Positions 1 to 10,520 of a DNA stretch of 64,000 nt are shown piece after piece. A program made the position numbers and the translations under genes. Every line of letters starts with the position of its first letter. Within the stretch, counting starts at the first letter, position 1. A model generated the notes under the pieces. That model was not told the origin of the DNA. It did not search any database and saw only the letters and a list, made by a program, of their open reading frames with translations. This stretch comes from Dryomyza anilis (taxonomy: Eukaryota > Arthropoda > Insecta > Diptera > Dryomyzidae): contig OX638132.1 of NCBI GenBank assembly GCA_951804985.1, positions 4,879,529 to 4,943,528 of the forward strand. Reading direction: 5' to 3'.

Positions 1-518
1 CTCCGAAAAACAAAGTTTGGCAAAAAAAAAATTGTCTGAATAAAAAATATTTTGTAATTTTTTAATATATTTTTTACAAATATAACTTTTTATTAATACA
101 TAGTTGTAATTATAAATAAATATCTTACAAAACATTTTATTAATTTATGCATGTCGAGCAAGTATTATATAAGAAATAACATACAAGAACTACTTGAGAA
201 TAATGGCAAACAATGAACGAAAAATGAAAAAATTGATTGAAATTTGATTTGATGAACAACGTTCCTCAATATGATGTACATATATATTGTATTTAATGTA
301 TGTGTTCATTAATATCATGGAACAAACGTGTTCTTCACATACAGTCCAACATATTGAAGAACAGTTTTTCGGTCATTTATCGAACTGATAATGAATTCAT
401 AACATTGATGTTTTGTAGTTATCAATATTATGAATCGTTCTTCAATACAATGAATCATGGTTTGATGAACGAAATTCATCAATATGAAGATGATTTTTTC
501 TGTGTACGCATTTTCAAC
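1..518 (-). mobile_element. Family A MITE, truncated by window edge
   Basis: Positions 1-200 are the reverse complement of 17745-17950, and 430-518 are the reverse complement of the start of the copy at 17679. The right edge ends in TTTTTTCTGTG followed by TA, the family A terminus and its apparent TA target site. The element is non-coding and rich in 'ttcatcaatatgatg' words that repeat in both orientations. The short open frame inside is an accident of composition. The left part of the element lies outside the window. Confidence 0.75.
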
Positions 519-3040
519 TAAATATTAAGCATTAAATATAGGTTCATTGAATGTATTCTATTTTAGACACACTTTTCTGTATGTATAATTTTTTTTTTTT
601 TAAACACACAATTTCAACTAATACTAAGCATCCATTGATGGCAAATAAGGGCTAAAATATTTTGCAAAGTTCAAAGAAATCAAATTTTGCTTTACGCTAA
701 TTAAACCAGGCAAATATTGAAGTCACGTAGATTTTGTTGATTTTTAGTTGACATTTCTAACTGCCAAATAAAGCAGTTGATTGATTTTATAAAAAAAAAT
801 AATATTTATGGACTTCAAAGTAATATAATATTTGTAAGATTACAATTATTTAATAAAAAAGATGCCAGACTTCTTACAAATAATATCATTTAAATGATAC
901 AACATAATAATGAACCGAAAAAGGCTTTTAAGATATATAAAATTAGATTTTTGTGATAATATTTATCATTTGAATAAAAATATATGAAGAAAAACCAAGG
1001 AATGTACTAATATTTTATAAAAATAGTTTTCCGTAAAAAAAAAAACAGATTTATACTTAATTACCCGATTCAAAATTCGCTATGAGTATAAAGTAGCTCT
1101 GAAGGGGACCATTATCTGCATAGGATATTGAAATCATAATAAAATCACGATTAAAATCCTTCAATTTCCCCATGGTGCTTTGAAAATATGTCTACTATAC
1201 ATTTATACAATTTACTTAAACCTCATCACTGCCTCAGTTTAAAAGCTCCGCCCGCAATTAGGTCAACATATATTTTTTTTTTGGAAAAAACTAATTTGAA
1301 ATAGTGCCAACAAATGACAATAAATAAAAAAGCCAAAAAACATACAAAATATAATCAATACTCTTATTCAAATCCACAATAAACCACACAACACTAAAAA
1401 GGATAACAGCAAGACATACAGACAACCGCATATCCTGCGAGGACTGCAATATTGCCAACAGTTGCTGCTGATTGTTAACCGCCAAAAAAAAAAGAGTAAT
1501 AGCAAAATCCGTCAATATTTGCAAAACTGTCCCCAGATCCAAGTCAAATACAAGAACATCAGCGACACTATCAGCAGCAACATCAACACCACCAGCAACT
1601 TCACCGCAAACAACACCAACAAATGGCACTCATGTGTTGCGTTGGTTGCCATGTTCCACTGATTTTCAGCAGCAAAGTCATTGCAATTTATTTCAATTTC
1701 AAAATGGTATAAAATGCGAAAACTTGCAAAACTATTTATTGATTATCTATTGGGCCCAGGGTACACTAAAGAGTACACCGAAAAAAAAATATACCTTTGC
1801 TATTTGTATTAAAGTTTCAATGTTTTCACTTCCATTTTAATTTTATTATTTATTTGCTATATTTACAAATTATTGCATTCAAATAGTCGATATGTTATTG
1901 TTATTGTTATAACTGTTGCTTTTACAAAAATATTGTCAAGTTTACAAGGTGGTTTGCAAATATTATGACAAATGTACAATGTTATCGAAATAGTAGTTTT
2001 ATAATTGTAGTACTATTCCTTAATTTAACAAAAATTCATTTGTTATATTAGCAAACAATATAATCATACTAACATTTACTCATGAGTTGATAAAATATTG
2101 GTTTCTTTGAATTGTCAGGTATATAAAGAATTCTGTTAATCAATATTTGAAATTTTATAAATTGAATTACGCTTCTACAAGCACGTTCCTGTTTATTAAG
2201 TCAACTGTAATATTTGTAAATTTAACAAACAAATGTGATTGTTTTGATTAGTATTAGTAATAAATACATATTAAGTATGGAACTAGTTTTTTTGATTGCA
2301 AGAATTTTGTCAGTACAATTTTTAACCATTAAGTTAATAAAAATAATTTTATTATGTTAGCAAACTGAAACAGCATACTATTAATAAACTGTTTGAAGTT
2401 TAGCAAATATAGTTGTTGAATTAAACAATTTGGTTAATTTGCTTAATTGACACACAGAAAAGACATTTGTTGTTTTAGCAAACTTTTTTTTGTTATAATT
2501 ATTAATTTTGCTGTGTCGTTTAGTTTTGTTTGGTTGAGTAAATGAACTTTACCCATCGATTATGTGAATTTCGCGCATAAACATGTGCTTAGTTTGCTAC
2601 TTAGCTGGTTGTGGTTCTTGTTTGTGTTTATTGTAGTTAGTGCATTGCAACAACTACAAGTTATATAACCAGACAAACAAATATAACTTTATTTACTGCA
2701 ACAACTACGACAAAAATATGTTGTTGGTGGTGCGTTGATGCTGCTTGAACAGCACCGAAAAGTTCTCAATGTTAAAACATTTTACATTGTAAGTAAAAGT
2801 TTTGTTCTTTCTTGCCTGAAGTCTTTGTCGGCGTTGCAGCCAAGAAGTGCATAGGAACCACCGAAGCAGCATTATTGAAAATACCCCCAGGCTGTGAAGT
2901 ATCTCAGCCTGCGTCTCGAATTCATAGACTTGGCGAAATTTTTTTTGGCTCGTAATTGTAGTGGCTGCTGTTGGGTAGCATTTTGGCAATTCTGAATAGT
3001 AGACAGTGTTTCCCAATTATATTTGTTTGTTCAGTAGTTG
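519..3040. other. AT-rich intergenic stretch, no gene seen
   Basis: No frame here reads as a recognisable protein. 1545-1625 is CAA/CAG-like triplet sequence on the plus strand, common in fly non-coding DNA. At about 1777 TA is followed by CACCGAAAAAAAAA, and at about 2454 there is CACACAGAAAAG. Both resemble left ends of the CAC..AGAAA MITE class, but I could not pair either with a right end. A 103-codon frame on the minus strand (2705-3016) shows no domain I recognise. Confidence 0.5.
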
Positions 3041-3243
3041 CACTCAGAAAAAAATCTCATAAAATCCCATTAAAATTTGTCAATTGAACAGTTATTGATT
3101 TAATAGTATACAAAAAAATATATGTGTTCATACAAACTCAAAAATAATTATATAGTATTTAAAGAGATTTACCGATTGAATTAATTCAAGAATTCAAAAG
3201 TATATACTATTACAATAACAAAAACTATTAATGGTATCTTTTT
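3041..3243 (+). mobile_element. Family C MITE, left part
   Basis: Starts CACTCAGAAAAAAATC and continues with a CCCATTAAAA block and 'cagttattgatttaat', which also occurs at 21410. The terminus matches the inverted right end of the full copy at 19070-19304. No matching right end is seen, so this copy is truncated or decayed. Confidence 0.6.
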
Positions 3244-3879
3244 TAATCATCACTAGCCGAAGATCTATGGTCCGTCCACTTTTTGTACCAATACTTTGTA
3301 TACTTTGCTTTATGCTTCATCATGTAAAAACATTGCGAATCACAAGTTCGGTACAATAAAAATAAAAAAAATCGGTACACTGACCAATAAATACATAAAA
3401 AGGAATTTAAAACAAAGGGAGCAAAGCATGAACTCACACTTTTTATTGCTTTACTGCCGAACGAAAACAAGAGTTTTATTACATTACAGAGCGTTGCTTC
3501 GAAAGCAAATCTATTCCTTTTTGTTGAGCAATGCTTGAAGATTTGAAATATTTTCATTTCTTTTAAACTGCTTTACGATATTTATATTTTTTACTCTTTG
3601 CTATCTATACTCTTTCGGAAACATTCATCATTTTGTTGGCGCATGTTTGTTTTTCTTGATTGCTGACTACGCACATTTTGACGTCGAGGATCATCACCAT
3701 CTTTACTGCTATTGTGTTGTACATGTACAAACGAAAATCAAGAAAAAGACGAATGATTTTTGGTTCTCGTGAAACACTAAATCGTAATTTTGATAGTGAA
3801 GACAACCACAAAATACACAGAAAAAAACAAGGACAAGAAATTTATACAAAAAACATATTTGAATCGCAGCAAAATTGGA
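3244..3879. other. Unassigned AT-rich sequence
   Basis: Several overlapping open frames of 60-104 codons lie here on both strands. None shows a domain, and their overlap in multiple frames argues against coding. No repeat family could be assigned. Confidence 0.4.
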
Positions 3880-4160
3880 AAAGCAATAAGCGATAGTTTT
3901 CGAATCGAGCCAGCATTTAAAAAGCAAATACCGAGAGTTTTGGATTTAGACCAGCATTTATACACCAAAGAGCAAGAGTTTTGGTATCGAGGTAACATTT
4001 AAAAAGCAAAGAGCGATAGTTTTGGAATTGAGACACCATTTCAAAAGCAAATACCGAGAATTTTAAATAGCAAAGAGCAATAGTCTTGGTATCGAAATAA
4101 AAAAGCAAATTTTAAAGGACCGTGAGTTTTAGAGCCAAAACAGCATTATTAAAAAACGAG

Positions 4161-4768
4161 TTGGGAAAGTTAGGTCACATGGGTAAGTTCGGTCACATGG
4201 GGCGGATTTTTATAGTCGGTCTGGCCCGACTATGGAATACCCTACACCTTTGGTGGGGATATTAACCCTCAGAATATTATTCATATATCAGACATTTACG
4301 TCTTATATCCCCATAAATTAAAAAAATTATATAAAGTATAAAAAAACAAAAAAAAAAAAAATTGAAAAATGTAATTGGGCGGACCACACCTATATTTAAA
4401 ATTTTGAAAGGCTAATATTTCATAGATTTGATTTTAATAATTTACGGATCAAATTTCCACTATGAAAACCCGGGATATAATGAAAAAAAAAAGTGGGCGG
4501 ATCACGCCCATTTTGGACCACATATTTTTAGGTGAATTCTAACAATGCGTTTTAAATTTTATAACTATACCTTGAATACTTTTCGAGTTATTAGTTCCGA
4601 AAGAGTTATATAAAAGTGACTTGTATGGGAGGTGGGCGTGTCCGTTGACCAATTTGACTCATTTTCAAACTCAGTTCCTACTTTTGGATAAAATATATTG
4701 AGACGAAATTTCATCGCATTCTGATCAGTATTTCTCAAGTTATTCTGTATTCGGACAGCAAGACAGCA

Positions 4769-4832
<64 letters not shown>

Positions 4833-4970
4833 GGACATGGCTAAACGGACTCGGGTAGTGATGCTGATCAAGAATATATATACTTTTCCATACCGGACAC
4901 GCCTCCTAAGGGGCGTTACAATATATGCACAAAGTTAATATGCCCTGTACCTCATAGGTGTAGGGTATAA
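4161..4970 (+). mobile_element. Family G dispersed element, inserted in minisatellite
   Basis: Begins 'ttgggaaagttaggtcacat' and ends 'ggtgtagggtataa'. Near the left end is a small hairpin, AGTCGG..CCGACT, followed by 'ataccctacacc', the inverse of the right-end 'ggtgtagggtat'. A (GACA)n run and 'gctgatcaagaatatat' lie in the right third. The same architecture recurs at 20117-20833. The flanks 'aaaaaacgag' and 'aaaagcgag' suit an insertion point inside the repeat array. No open frame of note. Similar GACA plus 'gatcaagaatatatatact' elements are common in higher flies; I do not assign a named family. Confidence 0.75.
4755..4832 (+). repeat. (GACA)n microsatellite
   Basis: About 15 near-perfect GACA tetranucleotides inside the family G element. 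The same position holds a shorter GACA run in the copies at 20660-20705 and 35135-35170, so the microsatellite is an intrinsic, length-variable part of the element. Confidence 0.9.
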
Positions 4971-5852
4971 AAAAGCGAGAGTTTTAGAATTAGGACAGCA
5001 TTTAAACAGCAAAGAACAAGAGTTTTGGTATACACCCAGCATTTAAAAGGCAAAAAAGCAAAGAACGATCTGTTTGGTATCGATACATTATTTAAAAAGC
5101 AAAAACAGAAAGTTATAAACAGCAAAGAGCGAGAGTTTTGGTATCGAGACTTCAAAAGACCGAGAGTTTTGGAATCAAAGCAGCGAAAAAGTAAAGAGCG
5201 GATGTTTTGAAATGTAGACAAACTATTTAAAAAGTAAATAGCGATAGTTTTGGTATCGAGACAGCATTTAAAAAGCAAATACCGAGAATTTTATATAGCA
5301 AAGAGCACTAGTTTTGGTATCGAGCCTGCATTTAAAAAGCAAAGAGTTATAGTTTTGGAATCGAGACACCATTTAAAAAGCAAAGACTGAGAATTTTAAA
5401 TAGCAAACAGCAATAGTTTCGGTATTGAGAGAGCATTTGAAAAATCAAAAAACTAATTTATAAGAACCGAGAGTTTTGGAGCCGAGACAGCATTATTAAA
5501 GCAAAGAGCGAGAGTTTTGGAATTAGGACAGCATTTAAACAGCAAAGAGCAAGAGTTTAAAAACCAAAAAAGCAAAAAAGGAAAGAGTGATCTGTTTGGT
5601 ATCGAGACATTATTTAAAAAGCAAAACCAGGGAGTTTTAAACAGCAAAGAGCGAGAGTTTTGGTATCGAGACTTCATTAAAAAGCAAAACACCGAGAGTT
5701 TTGGTATCGAGACAGCATTTTAAAAGCAAAGACCGAGAGTTTTAAACACGCAAGTTCAAGAGTTTTGGTATCGAGACTTCATTTAAAAAGCAAAAGACCG
5801 AGAGTATTGTATTTGAAGCAGTATTTAAAAAGCATAAAGCGGTAGTTTTGAA

Positions 5853-7230
5853 ATGTGATATAACCTTCCTTATTGGTTGAAAATTATGTAAATTAATGTT
5901 TATTCCAAATAATAAAACATATTAAGAAAACGAATCTTACCAAGAACACCGAATTACAGTCTCAAAATCACCATTTAATGGCATTGAATAAAATGCAATG
6001 TGAATTTGTCAGCATTTGTGCAACGCTGAATCAGCTGAACTAAATCCTAATGTTTGACCAATGTACATACTTAAATGTGTACGAAATCTACCGCCAGCCA
6101 ATGCCAGACTCCCACAAACTACACTTTACAACAGAATATTTTATTACATGCTAAGGGCACAAATATTTTAAAACAGCACCACAAATGCACTACATAATAA
6201 AATGGAAAAACCTAAGGATAAATGAAATGAAAAACGAAAGAAAAACATAATAAAAAAAGACAAATAAAAATAAAACCTTTTAAAAAGCGTCGGTTTGTTG
6301 TAGAAGAAATTACAGCAGTTTGCGTGGGTCCAGGGCGTACTATAAGCTAAACGAATCTAGATCAACGTCGTCGACGAAAACGATAGGACCAAAGTACCAT
6401 TTCAAACAGTGAGTTGTTTTCTTAAAGTTTTTTATTTCCTTTTGTTATTTGCATTTGAGGAGAATATTTTATAAAAACAGAAAATAATGAAAATTTTTCA
6501 CTTATTTTGTATTCTTTTATACATTTTAGCCAATATTGTAAAGACAGTCGAATGAAATGCGTTCGAGAAAAAAGCAGAAAAATAAATGGGTAATAAAAAA
6601 ATTGAAAATACTAAAATAACCAATAATAAAAGAAATACTAAAATCATAAAAAATATACATCATACAAAATAACACAAAAATGATATGATAAAAAAATACA
6701 TCAAAACATAAAAAATAAACACAACAAATAATGTAAAATCTCAATGAACTCAAATAACATAAGTAACAACACAATAAATGCGAATAAAAGCATTCAATAA
6801 TGAAAATAAAATGTAAAATACATTTTTGAGTGGCTTCTGCAATTGGATTTGAATTCGCATTTGAATGTGCTGACGACGACGAGTATCAAGTACATCACCA
6901 AGTATATAAAATAAAATAAAAAATACCCATAGAAAACAAAGCACATGTTGAAGTGCCTGAAAGTATGCTGTTGGTTTTGGCCAAAGCCACACAATCTACT
7001 TACTTAGATAAAAGAAGGAAATAGAAGTAGAACAGCAGCGATAATTTGGTTGTTTGTAGTACGACTTGATGTTGTCTGCGTCTTGTCTGACTGCCAATAA
7101 ATATGCTGCAAAGATAAGAAAAAAAAAGAACGAATAAGAAATAATCCAAAAACAATCAGTGGCTAGAATTAGTTTCATGTTGTGCTGTCTAAAAGCTGCC
7201 TGCTTTTAGGCATATCAACGAACATAATCT
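5853..7230. other. Mostly unique sequence, possible exon pair
   Basis: No repeat family recognised. 6293-6420 is clearly less AT-rich than its surroundings and carries the splice-like signals listed separately. 6550-6800 is an A-rich stretch whose minus-strand frames encode only hydrophobic low-complexity peptides. Confidence 0.45.
6293..6600 (+). other. Candidate spliced exon pair (speculative)
   Basis: A donor-like A|GTGAGTTG lies at 6409. A pyrimidine-rich acceptor 'cattttag' ends at 6529, giving a possible 121-bp intron. The frame that reads ..KTIGPKYHFK at 6376-6407 is open from about 6284 to the donor. If the intron is removed it continues as HQYCKDSRMKCVREK.. to a stop near 6594. No start codon is seen and the peptide is not recognised. 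The upstream part has more G+C than its surroundings. This could equally be a non-coding exon or chance. Confidence 0.2.
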
Positions 7231-7289
7231 ACACAGAACAAATAAAGTGCATAAAGCCAATTAAAAAATTATGAATAGTATTAAGCTTG

Positions 7290-8260
7290 ATAAATTTTAG
7301 GAGACAATAAATGAATTGTAAAGATTTAGGAAATTGTACATTGATTTTCTATTTATGATTTGTTTCATTTAATTTATGAACTAATTCATAATATTTATGT
7401 ATCTTTTACAATGAACAAATTCACCAAATTTCGGAAATTGTGCAATGTTTTTATCCTTATGAATTTATTCATTACATGTATGATCTCAATACGAATTGAC
7501 AACATTTAGTAAATTGTACATTGTTTTTTATGTTTATGCATTTATTTATTACATTTATGAACTAATTCATAATGTTTACATAAAGGGTTTTTCAATAAGA
7601 GCGCTACAAAAGTTTTTTTCAAGGGTTTTTCAACAGGGACGCTACAAAAGTAGAGCGACAGAGACAGCAAACGACGCCATATTTCTTGCCGCTCTTTTGA
7701 CATTTCTCTTCAGTAAGGTTTGCCATTTCATAATGGAAAGATATACGAATTGTTTTTTATCTTTATGCATTTATTTATTACATTTATGAACTAATTCATA
7801 ATATTTACATATCTTATTTCAATGTACGCCAAAGAACGATTTCACAACGTTTAGGAAATTGTAAATTTTTTATGTTAATGAATTTATTCATTATATTTAA
7901 GAACTAATTCATAATATTTACGTATCTTTTACAATGAACGAATTCACTAAATTTCGGAAATAATAAATTGTTTATTAAATTTTTGAAAATTAATATATTT
8001 ATGAACTAATTCATAACATCTACTTATATTTTTCTATATACGTCAATGAACGAATTCACAACATTTTGGAAATTGTAATTTTTTTTATATTTATGAATTT
8101 ATTCATTACTTTTATTAACTAATTCATAATGTCTACGTATTTTTTTTAATGTAAGTCAATGAACTATTTCACAAGATTTAGGATATTTTGCATTGTTTCG
8201 TAAATATAGAATTTAATTATTACATTTATTAACAAATTCATAATATTTACGTTTTTTTAC
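7290..8260. repeat. Tandem repeat, units ~104-115 bp
   Basis: The block 'aactaattcataatattta' recurs near 7379, 7560, 7789, 7901, 8005, 8120 and 8231. Clean spacings are 104-115 bp. Each unit also carries a 'gaacgaattcacaacattta' block and 'gaatttattcattac'. A mariner-derived fragment (7583-7752) interrupts one unit. The array may be the interior of a larger element running from CACAGAACAAATAAAG near 7233 to AAAAAAAAAGTGTG-like sequence near 8715, but the two ends match poorly. Confidence 0.7.
7583..7752 (+). mobile_element. Mariner-type fragment: terminal repeat plus first codons
   Basis: Starts after TA with AAGGGTTTTTCAATAAGAGC and contains a second internal copy of the terminus, 'aagggtttttcaacagg'. 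It then matches the arm of the element at 33172-33504 through 'gccatttcataatggaaaga'. The sequence stops after the first few codons of the transposase frame (ATG GAA AGA TAT ACG). The right end and the rest of the transposase are missing. It is inserted into the ~110-bp tandem repeat. Confidence 0.7.
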
Positions 8261-8979
8261 GGGTTTATAGCATTTTGTTTTTGCTCGTATCTTGTATTTA
8301 TTCATTACTTTTACACTTACGATTTGATTTAGATTCATAACTTGCACTCGTGCTTGAGATCGCACACGAGGTACGTACGTCATTGCGTACTGCTTTTTAT
8401 CAGCATTGAAATGAATAGAAAAATGTACTGTTGCTTAGTACATTTTTTGCTTAATAGATATCGACCATTAACACAATTCATATTATCAACGACGGCAACT
8501 GTTTTTCAATTAATATATGCTGTGTAAGGTTTTTCTATCTAATGTATAGTTCATAAATGCTATGAACAAAATACTTATGATCACAATTCATAACATTTAT
8601 GAAGTGTATTCACACTAGTATGAAATGTTCATAATTGTAATGAATAAATCATAAATATTATGTACACCATATTTATGAACACGATTCTTAACAATAATGT
8701 ACAGCATTTTTTTTTTAGTGTGCACATTTAGTCTATGTTTAGTGCGGCCTTGCATAATTTAGGTCGATTTAATGGCGTATATTTGCCAATTAAATTAAGC
8801 CAATGCGAATATTTAGTGGGATTTTAGTATGTGTGACTCAGAGGAAGGCGCCGCCTAAAAGTCACACATACTTAATGGAATGAGAGTGATGGAAGATGTG
8901 TAGTAGTTCAAAGTAAGTTATGTGAAACAGATATGAGACAGATACCCAAAGAGGCAGTAATTAAAATTTCTACTATATC
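8261..8979. other. Unassigned stretch with MITE-like and hairpin sequence
   Basis: 8530-8712 is rich in 'ttcataa/ttatgaa' words and ends in a T run followed by AGTGTG. It resembles a right end of the CAC..AAAA MITE class but has no proven partner. 8826-8872 is a stem-loop, listed separately. No gene seen. Confidence 0.4.
8826..8872. other. Perfect 13-bp stem-loop with GC-rich loop
   Basis: Left arm AGTATGTGTGACT (8826-8838) and right arm AGTCACACATACT (8860-8872) are perfect inverse complements. They flank a 21-base loop that holds a smaller AGGCG/CGCCT fold. The loop is strikingly GC-rich for this window. Confidence 0.7.
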
Positions 8980-9211
8980 GAGACAAATTTTCTATAAGTT
9001 TTCAGGAATATTTCGGGCATATTTCCGACAAACACACAGATAAATGGAATATTTTCGGAAGTGTAAAAGTGTTGACAAATTTTGAGGAATTTTATCGGCA
9101 TATTTTGGGTACGGACAAAAAACATGTAGACCTGTGATACAGACTCCCCTTTTGTGTGTTTGAAATATGTCGAAAAAATGTTTCTCGACCTTCCAAACAT
9201 TTTGTCTGGGG
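8980..9211 (+). mobile_element. Family D MITE
   Basis: Full-length copy, 232 bp. Left terminus GAGACAAATTTTCT, right terminus ACATTTTGTCTGGGG. Inside are 'cacacagataaatgga', 'gacagactcc'-like and 'aaatatgtcgaaaaaatgtt' blocks shared with copies at 17558, 22633, 26840 and 59300. Non-coding; terminal inverted repeats of about 15-18 bp. Confidence 0.75.
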
Positions 9212-9249
9212 TTCTTTTGAAGGTTCTATTCGACAGAGTAGTTTGTGAT

Positions 9250-9492
9250 TCAACATTTTGCGTGTTATATTTGTACTCAAATGGCGGGACCTGCAGTTCA
9301 ATGCCGAATACGAACGGTGTGCTGAGATCAATTCATGTGCGGTTTTTACTCTCGGAAGTTTGTTATTGTTTGCTGCGAGGTAGCGCAGTATAGAAAAACA
9401 TTTTTCTAACTTGAAGATGTCGATTGATTTGAACCTGCGGAACGTTTCGGCTCGCAGTCAAGCGCTCTTACCACTGAGCCAATGATGCTACA
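9250..9492 (-). mobile_element. tRNA-derived SINE, 3'-truncated
   Basis: Read on the minus strand, the tRNA-like head covers 9492-9429 ('ggctcagtggt' A-box region, 'ggttcaaatcaa' B-box region). The body follows with 'gcgctacctcgcagc' and 'gaattgatctcagcaca'-like sequence down to about 9250. The final (ATT)n tail seen in the 14621 copy is absent. It lies 40 bp downstream of a family D MITE. Confidence 0.7.
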
Positions 9493-9855
9493 TATATAAA
9501 TCAATAACAATTAATTTAAATAAAAAAAAAATATACCTTACCAAAATCCGGCTGATTTATTACCAAAAATATGAAATATTTCAACATTAAATAAAAGAGC
9601 ATCATCATTAATAATATCGCCAGATAATCGAATTCGAATGACATGTAAAAACGATGGCAAAACGAACAGAAAAAACGCATTTACACAACCTTTACAAAAA
9701 TAATCGTAAATTGCAGATACTTTGCAGAAAAACGAATGAAAAATTTATGCTGACAGGAAAAACATTTAATAGAGATTTATACACAAAATAAGAACAAAAG
9801 AGAAAAAAAGAAGAAAACGCAAAAAAAATTAAGAAGAGTACAAATTCTACGTTAA

Positions 9856-9936
9856 ATGAACGAAGCGAAAACTGTTAAAATCGACATGGTTGATATCGAT
9901 GGATATTCCAAAGGATTCGTTGAAAAAGTCGTAGAT
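9856..9936 (+). CDS. Candidate first coding exon, unknown product
   Basis: An ATG directly follows an in-frame TAA and opens 27 codons (MNEAKTVKIDMVDIDG then YSKGFVEKVVD) that end at a strong donor-like GTGAGTGAG at 9937. Unspliced, the frame reads on to a stop at 9973, giving 39 codons. Codon choice (GAC, ATC, TTC, GCG) and G+C are above the AT-rich background, and the residues are charged and mixed rather than low-complexity. I do not recognise the protein. The T before the donor and the weak start context lower confidence. If real, the rest of the gene would lie far downstream on the plus strand, making much of this window intron. No downstream partner exon is secure. Confidence 0.3.
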
Positions 9937-10494
9937 GTGAGTGAGAGAAAAGAATGTTTTATACATGAGGAATAAAAGAGACCCAGAAAAATGCTGCATG
10001 CATCGAAATACTTAAAATACTCTGGCTCACAATTTTAAAATCAAATATTAAACAATGTAAAGACAGCGACAACGACAGATGCCGAAATGCAGACATTCTG
10101 ACATACAGACAGACAGACGGACAATAATGTCAGACACACGAAAATTTCACGCTGCGCATTTGATCTGCAAAAAGGCGCTGCTCAAAGCTTTTAAAGATAA
10201 ACAAACTTTCAATAGAATGTTCGCGCAATAATAGAAAACAAAAAACTAGAAGAGAAAATATAGAAAAACTAAAAAAATATATAGAAAAAATAAAAAAAGT
10301 ATAGAAAAACAAAAAGAAAAAAGAGAAAAATAAAAAAAAAGAACAGGGTGTGAATGCAGCGATTTTTCCGCTGCTTACAAAAGTTTTTATTTTGTGTTGA
10401 AGCTTAAAAGTTCAAACATTTCTTCAGAGGCAGCTGCAATTTAGGGAAATTTTTGGTTGAACTTTTGACTGGAAACTGAAAAACCAAAAAAATA

Positions 10495-10520
10495 TATATA
10501 AAAGTGTATGAGAAGAGTCA
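10495..10520 (+). promoter_or_regulatory. TATA-like core promoter candidate
   Basis: TATATAAAAG at 10495-10504 is followed 25 bases on by TCATAC (A at 10520), close to the arthropod initiator TCAKTY. The preceding 100 bp is ordinary AT-rich DNA, so a chance match is quite possible. No downstream promoter element is clear. Confidence 0.2.

Larger units (their letters stand above)
3880..5852. repeat. Minisatellite with ~521-bp higher-order repeat
   Basis: Degenerate units of about 40-45 bp of the form 'aaaagcaaagagcgagag' plus 'ttttggtatcgagacagcat'. Variant blocks recur in the same order. For example 'tctgtttggtatcga' is at 5070 and again at 5591, and 'aattaggacagcatttaaac' is near 4987 and 5520. 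This gives a higher-order period near 521 bp once the inserted element at 4161-4970 is removed. The open frames in it are shared between strands and are by-products of the repeat. Confidence 0.85.

Noticed and set aside
1291..1629. 112-codon minus-strand frame rich in Val/Ala/Asp
   Set aside because: It is the reverse of CAA/CAG-type triplet DNA and overlaps two plus-strand frames; no domain.
10085..10125. GACA run as another family G copy
   Set aside because: Only a short GACA stretch is present; none of the flanking family G blocks align.
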